Source: Minisyncoccota bacterium (lineage in GTDB: Bacteria > Patescibacteriota > Microgenomatia > UBA1400 > PJMF01). From it: a stretch of DNA of 24,633 nucleotides. The stretch lies in the NCBI GenBank assembly GCA_012799795.1, contig JAAZKO010000001.1, forward strand, positions 1 through 24,633, in the 5' to 3' direction. The notes beneath the pieces were generated by a model that was not told the DNA's origin, searched no databases, and saw nothing but the letters and a program-made list of their open reading frames with translations. A program made the translations under genes and the position numbers. Below, one piece after another: positions 21,738 to 24,633 of the stretch. Positions within the stretch are counted from its first letter, which is position 1, and each line of letters opens with the position of its first letter.

Positions 21738-23207
21738 ATGAAAAAAACAATAATTATTTTAATCACTGCTTTAATTCTTTTATCAGCTGGATTGTTTTTC
21801 TTTTTAAACAATCAAAGGTCAGATCAAACACAAGATCAACTTGTACTGGAACAAACCCTTAGTATCTCTAGTCAATATGCCTCCCTTCGTTATCAAACAG
21901 AGCGTGTTTTACTAAATGTTACAGAATATAGTGGCTATGATGCTTGGAGTGATAACTTGTCTAAGATTATTAAAGAATGGGAGGTGCTGGAAGAAGATGC
22001 TTTGGCTTTAGAGAGTTCAGCAAATGAAATGGCTGAGGAAAAGCTAACTTTTAATCTTACTAGGAAGGCGTTCGCTTATAATTTAGAAGAAGCTGATCAA
22101 GTAATTAGTAGTGCTCCTCCACAAAAGCGCATTGCTACTTTAGCTAAATATTATGGAGTAGACGCTAAAATGGCCCAATTGATTCTTAACCAAACTGCAG
22201 ATCAAATGTCTAGTGAAGCCTTTAGAGGAGAAGGTGATGTGTTTGAAAAATGCGAACAAAACTCAATGAGAATTAAAAATGGTGCTAAAGTCACTGTCTT
22301 TGTGGGGACAGTGGTAGCTACTGGTGGAGCTAGTGCCTTTGCTGCTTCTGGAGCGTTAGCGCAAACAGCCGTTGTTGTTTCTGGAGCTGATTTAGTTTTG
22401 GAGGTAACTGATGATGAAGCTAGGATTGCTCTGGGTGATAAAAACAAAGTGTCTAGTATGGTTAGTAAAATGCGCACAGTCACAGAACCAGCTGCTGGTA
22501 TTTTAGCGATTGCTAATATCCCAGGAAATGTGTCAAAAGCCATTGATAAATTAGGTATTGTTAATCTTGGAGCTGATCAAATTAGATCAGTAGTACAAGA
22601 TGAAAAGATTTTAGGTATTAGCATTAAAATTGATCAAAAAGGAGAAACTAAAACAACAATAGCTAGTTTAAGTAAAGAAGAATTGGCACAGTGGAAAGAA
22701 GACAATAATGCTCCTGACAGCACTCAAACTGCTGAAGAAATCATTGAGCAAGCCATCAGCAAAGCCTCAGTGGAAAACACAGAAGAAAAGGGTGAAGAAA
22801 CGGAATCAGCAGAAGCTGACCAAGAGCAAGAAAATACCCAGGAAAATACCCATGAATCTACCGGAGGCTCCATTACGGCACAAGGAATGGCCGGCACTTA
22901 TAGTGGCAGCGCGGCACTGCAGCATGTCGAAGAAGACGTAGAGGCTCCTGACAGTATACCGGTAACACTGCAGCTCAACGAAGCCGGCACAGGCACAGCG
23001 AATGTGAATGGCTATAGCGGTGATGCATATTACGCAGGTAACAAAGTTGGTTTTTCGGTAACGATGAAGGATGCTGGAGCAGTGGTCAATTGCAAGTTTG
23101 AGGGAAGAGCAAGTAAGAACGGTGGTCAAACTGTAATTAGTGGAAATATTTACTTTTCCATGATGGGCGTTACTTTTTCCTCCTATAGCTGGAGTGCGCA
23201 GAACTAA
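21738..23207 (+). CDS. Large surface protein, membrane-anchored, with acidic linker and C-terminal beta domain
   Basis: 489 aa. An N-terminal hydrophobic segment (about 4-24) acts as signal or anchor. Residues about 30-180 are mainly helical (LRYQTERVLLN, EWEVLEEDALALESSANEMAEEKL). Residues about 185-215 are a Gly/Ala/Val-rich, glycine-zipper-like stretch (VGTVVATGGASAFAASGALA). After a mixed region comes an acidic Glu/Gln/Thr linker (about 330-375). The C-terminal 110 residues start AGTYSGSAAL and look like a lipocalin-type beta barrel (VTLQLNEAGTGTANVNGYSG ... SSYSWSA). DNA for this last domain is much richer in GC (about 63% at 22861-22920 and 52% at 22921-22980) than the rest, suggesting a separate origin. 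There is no clear SD. The function is unknown. Confidence 0.75.
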   Translation: MKKTIIILITALILLSAGLFFFLNNQRSDQTQDQLVLEQTLSISSQYASLRYQTERVLLNVTEYSGYDAWSDNLSKIIKEWEVLEEDALALESSANEMAEEKLTFNLTRKAFAYNLEEADQVISSAPPQKRIATLAKYYGVDAKMAQLILNQTADQMSSEAFRGEGDVFEKCEQNSMRIKNGAKVTVFVGTVVATGGASAFAASGALAQTAVVVSGADLVLEVTDDEARIALGDKNKVSSMVSKMRTVTEPAAGILAIANIPGNVSKAIDKLGIVNLGADQIRSVVQDEKILGISIKIDQKGETKTTIASLSKEELAQWKEDNNAPDSTQTAEEIIEQAISKASVENTEEKGEETESAEADQEQENTQENTHESTGGSITAQGMAGTYSGSAALQHVEEDVEAPDSIPVTLQLNEAGTGTANVNGYSGDAYYAGNKVGFSVTMKDAGAVVNCKFEGRASKNGGQTVISGNIYFSMMGVTFSSYSWSAQN

Positions 23208-23246
23208 GTATCACTGCAAGATAAAACCTTACTAGAGGAAAAAACA

Positions 23247-23528
23247 TTGGCAGAAAAATCAAAAAATGAAGATGCTAAGCCTTGGTGGGTTTATATTGTT
23301 GGGTGTGTTGACGGCACATACTACACCGGCATCACTCCAGATATAAATAAAAGAATTGAAAAACACAATTCAGGCAAAGGAGCAAAATATACTAAATTTA
23401 GAAAACCAGTTGAATTGCTCTATTATGAAAAAGATAAAAATAGATCGTGGGCCAGTAAAAGAGAAATTCAAATAAAAAAACTCACTCGCGATCAAAAAAA
23501 AGAACTAATAGACAGCTTTTACTCATAG
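23247..23528 (+). CDS. GIY-YIG nuclease domain protein (YhbQ/UPF0213-like)
   Basis: 93 aa, a single GIY-YIG domain: VYIVGC and YTGIT as the two signature strands (about 15-30), catalytic Arg R36 (INKRIEKHNSGKGAKYT) and metal-binding Glu E73 (SKREIQIKKLTR). All key positions are present, so it is probably an active nuclease; the cellular substrate of stand-alone YhbQ-like proteins is poorly known. It starts at TTG 23247, supported by an SD (AGAGG) 8 nt upstream; no in-frame ATG exists in the N-terminal part. It lies 39 nt behind the surface protein gene and 28 nt before the Nudix gene, all on the plus strand. Confidence 0.92.
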   Translation: MAEKSKNEDAKPWWVYIVGCVDGTYYTGITPDINKRIEKHNSGKGAKYTKFRKPVELLYYEKDKNRSWASKREIQIKKLTRDQKKELIDSFYS

Positions 23529-23556
23529 AATAAAATTCTTATTTAGAAAGTTTTAT

Positions 23557-24033
23557 ATGACAAAAAGTAAAGTTAATAACAAACGTATGCGTCCCACAGT
23601 CAAAGCGCTAATAGTTCACAAGAAAAAAATTCTGATAGTTCACGAAAGAATTCGTGAAAATGGTATTTTACTTGATATTGTTGATTTCCCTGGAGGTGGT
23701 GTTAAATTTGGGGAAAACTTACATCAGGCCTTAATTAGAGAAGTTAAAGAAGAGGTGGGCTTGGATATTAAAATTAACAAAGTAGTCGGCGCTTGGGATT
23801 TTCTTTTCAATCCAGATAAAATAGTTGAAAAAAAAGCCAATCAAATACATTTTGTTTGCATTGGCTATCAATGTTCTGTTTTGGGAGAAGTTAAAATTGA
23901 CACCAGCCTTAATCCAGCCAAATATGAAAATATCTTTGCCACTGAGTGGTGTACTAAAGAAGAAATCTTAGCAAAAAGCAGTAGATTTAGCAAAGATAAA
24001 AAAGAAGTAGTTAGGTCCTTAAATATTAAATAA
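23557..24033 (+). CDS. Nudix hydrolase
   Basis: 158 aa. A complete Nudix box runs from G47 to L69: G, five residues, E53, seven residues, then REVKEEVGL (61-69). It hydrolyses a nucleoside diphosphate linked to another group; the substrate cannot be told from sequence. The N-terminus begins RPTVKALIVHKKKILIVHE, a typical first Nudix strand, and the C-terminus has ATEWCTKEEILAKS. Only a weak SD-like AGAAAG precedes ATG 23557. It is the last gene of the short plus-strand series with the surface protein and the GIY-YIG gene. Confidence 0.92.
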   Translation: MTKSKVNNKRMRPTVKALIVHKKKILIVHERIRENGILLDIVDFPGGGVKFGENLHQALIREVKEEVGLDIKINKVVGAWDFLFNPDKIVEKKANQIHFVCIGYQCSVLGEVKIDTSLNPAKYENIFATEWCTKEEILAKSSRFSKDKKEVVRSLNIK

Positions 24034-24064
24034 ACCTAAGCTTTTACTGAGTTATTGCTTTCCC

Positions 24065-24070
24065 TATAAT
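24065..24070 (+). promoter_or_regulatory. Possible -10 element of the prepilin remnant
   Basis: TATAAT 21 nt before ATG 24092, giving a leader of about 15 nt. A second, closer TATATT (24083-24088) is also present. Confidence 0.35.
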
Positions 24071-24091
24071 TACTAGCCCAACTATATTACA

Positions 24092-24199
24092 ATGAAAACA
24101 ATGCTCAACAAGCAAAAACTGGTAAATGCTAGAAATCATCGCTCAACTTTGGCTTTTACCCTCATCGAACTCATTTTAGTTATGGCAATCATTGCTTGA
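24092..24199 (+). pseudogene. Type IV prepilin remnant (leader and start of N-terminal helix only)
   Basis: Reads 35 codons: a basic leader (MKTMLNKQKLVNARNHRSTLA) ending in Ala, then the prepilin signature FTLIELILVMAIIA with Glu at mature position 5, and then TGA. Prepilin peptidase would cut between Ala and Phe. A pilin needs the rest of this helix plus a globular domain of 100 or more residues; none follows in any plus-strand frame. The next 145 nt read, on the minus strand, like part of a pseudopilin domain. No SD; the upstream -10 elements remain. It is too short to assemble, so I call it a broken gene. Confidence 0.7.
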
Positions 24200-24345
24200 T
24201 TATTTTGATCTAATTTGACAGTCTGACTAGACTGAGGAATAGTTAATTCGCTAATATTTTGATAAAGATTGGTATTGGGTATAGGGAACACCCAGGATTG
24301 TTTTAGTCCTTTAGAATCAAAGTTTAAGGAAAAATACTGCATTAA
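24200..24345 (-). pseudogene. Possible inverted fragment of a pseudopilin globular domain
   Basis: The minus strand reads MQYFSLNFDSKGLKQ, SWVFPIPNT and ELTIPQSSQTVKLDQNNQ without a stop. This recalls the FDSKGL and Val/Leu-rich strands of type II/IV pseudopilin C-terminal domains. Beyond about 24200 the same frame just reads the reverse of the prepilin leader, and on the other side it is closed by TAG TAA, so it is not a whole gene. Direct-repeat-like sequences (ATTGCTTGATTATTTT near 24191 and ATTGCTTATTTT near 24346) flank it. Confidence 0.35.
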
Positions 24346-24396
24346 TTGCTTATTTTACTACAAGAGAGATCACTACTGCAAAAACATTCTCTAAAG

Positions 24397-24402
24397 TATA
24401 AT
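24397..24402 (+). promoter_or_regulatory. -10 element of the right-edge gene (leaderless type)
   Basis: TATAAT 7 nt before ATG 24410. The predicted transcript would start on or next to the start codon. Confidence 0.5.
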
Positions 24403-24409
24403 AAGCTTA

Positions 24410-24633
24410 ATGTTAATAGAAAAAGGCAATCTTAAAATAGCTAGTTATTTTTATCAAGAAAAACCAGATTTAGCTGAAATAGAAGCAGCCGATATTGTTT
24501 CTTTTAAATATCAAGTAGAAGGCGGTGTTTATATTCCCGAAAATATCGCTTGGTTTGGCGATCTAACTGGCATCACACAAGCTGAAGATTATATTCTTTC
24601 TAAAAGAGGCAGAAAGTCTTTAAAAAAAGCTCA
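24410..24633 (+). CDS. N-terminal part of an unidentified protein, cut by right window edge
   Basis: 74 codons are visible, soluble and with normal codon use: MLIEKGNLKIASYFYQEKP, then VEGGVYIPENIAWFGDLTG, then YILSKRGRKSLKKA. The final piece (I/L-L-S-x-R-x-R-K-S-L-K-K-A) resembles the segment before the core of GNAT/FemAB-like acyltransferases, where chains of the type 'L..R.R..L++A' are common; this is a weak guess. ATG 24410 is preceded by a good -10 element and no SD, the same start type as many genes here. Confidence 0.6.
   Translation, partial: MLIEKGNLKIASYFYQEKPDLAEIEAADIVSFKYQVEGGVYIPENIAWFGDLTGITQAEDYILSKRGRKSLKKA

Noticed and set aside
22202..23129. Minus-strand reading frames inside the 489-aa surface protein gene
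   Set aside because: They are shadows: Thr/Ala- and Cys/Ile-rich composition, no SD and no start signals; the plus-strand frame has a sensible domain order.
24092..24260. UGA recoding that would extend the prepilin
   Set aside because: Reading through TGA meets three more TGA codons within 60 nt and no pilin-like sequence.
1..24633. CRISPR arrays, insertion sequences and known multi-gene defence systems
   Set aside because: No regularly spaced repeats, transposase motifs or recognisable defence gene sets were seen; the stand-alone GIY-YIG, Nudix and RHH genes are not enough evidence for one.

Overview
The window looks like a chromosome segment of a small-genome bacterium of the Candidate Phyla Radiation (Patescibacteria, probably the Parcubacteria side). 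This is inferred from the AT-rich sequence, the gene order rny-secG-family 5 solute-binding protein, a NuoF-like protein with no complex I or hydrogenase partners, a UvrD helicase fused to a RecB-type nuclease, a C39-like secreted protein, many membrane-anchored proteins of unknown function, and tRNA genes that do not encode CCA. All 23 intact genes with a visible stop end in TAA (19) or TAG (4), none in TGA.

1-14,000 is a housekeeping block entirely on the minus strand. In order of transcription it holds recA, rny (RNase Y), secG, a solute-binding protein, a secreted C39-like protein, dus, the helicase-nuclease, an M29 aminopeptidase, map and rpoD, which is cut by the left edge. It covers recombination, RNA turnover, protein export, peptide capture and breakdown, tRNA modification and sigma-70 transcription. 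RNase Y has a long, potentially structured leader and no obvious membrane anchor.

14,000-18,180 holds tRNA-Pro(GGG), a broken DUF362 ferredoxin gene, a Bcp peroxiredoxin, a membrane-anchored acidic protein, an orphan NuoF-like flavoprotein, a two-helix membrane protein and tRNA-Ser(UGA).

18,180-24,633 is an accessory region with small genes on both strands. It has an orphan AT-rich gene, a protein built from tandem zinc ribbons behind a large inverted repeat, envelope proteins (GlsB/YeaQ-like, PH-like, YggT-like) with an RHH protein in front of yggT, an MGMT-type DNA repair protein, a 489-residue surface protein with a compositionally distinct C-terminus, a GIY-YIG nuclease, a Nudix hydrolase, a wrecked type IV prepilin gene, and the start of a gene that leaves the right edge.

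The most striking overall signal is regulatory. At least nine genes have a sigma-70 -10 element only 3-10 nt from the start codon, so their mRNAs should have almost no leader, while their neighbours carry good Shine-Dalgarno (SD) sequences. No CRISPR array, transposase, prophage or complete multi-gene defence system is visible.
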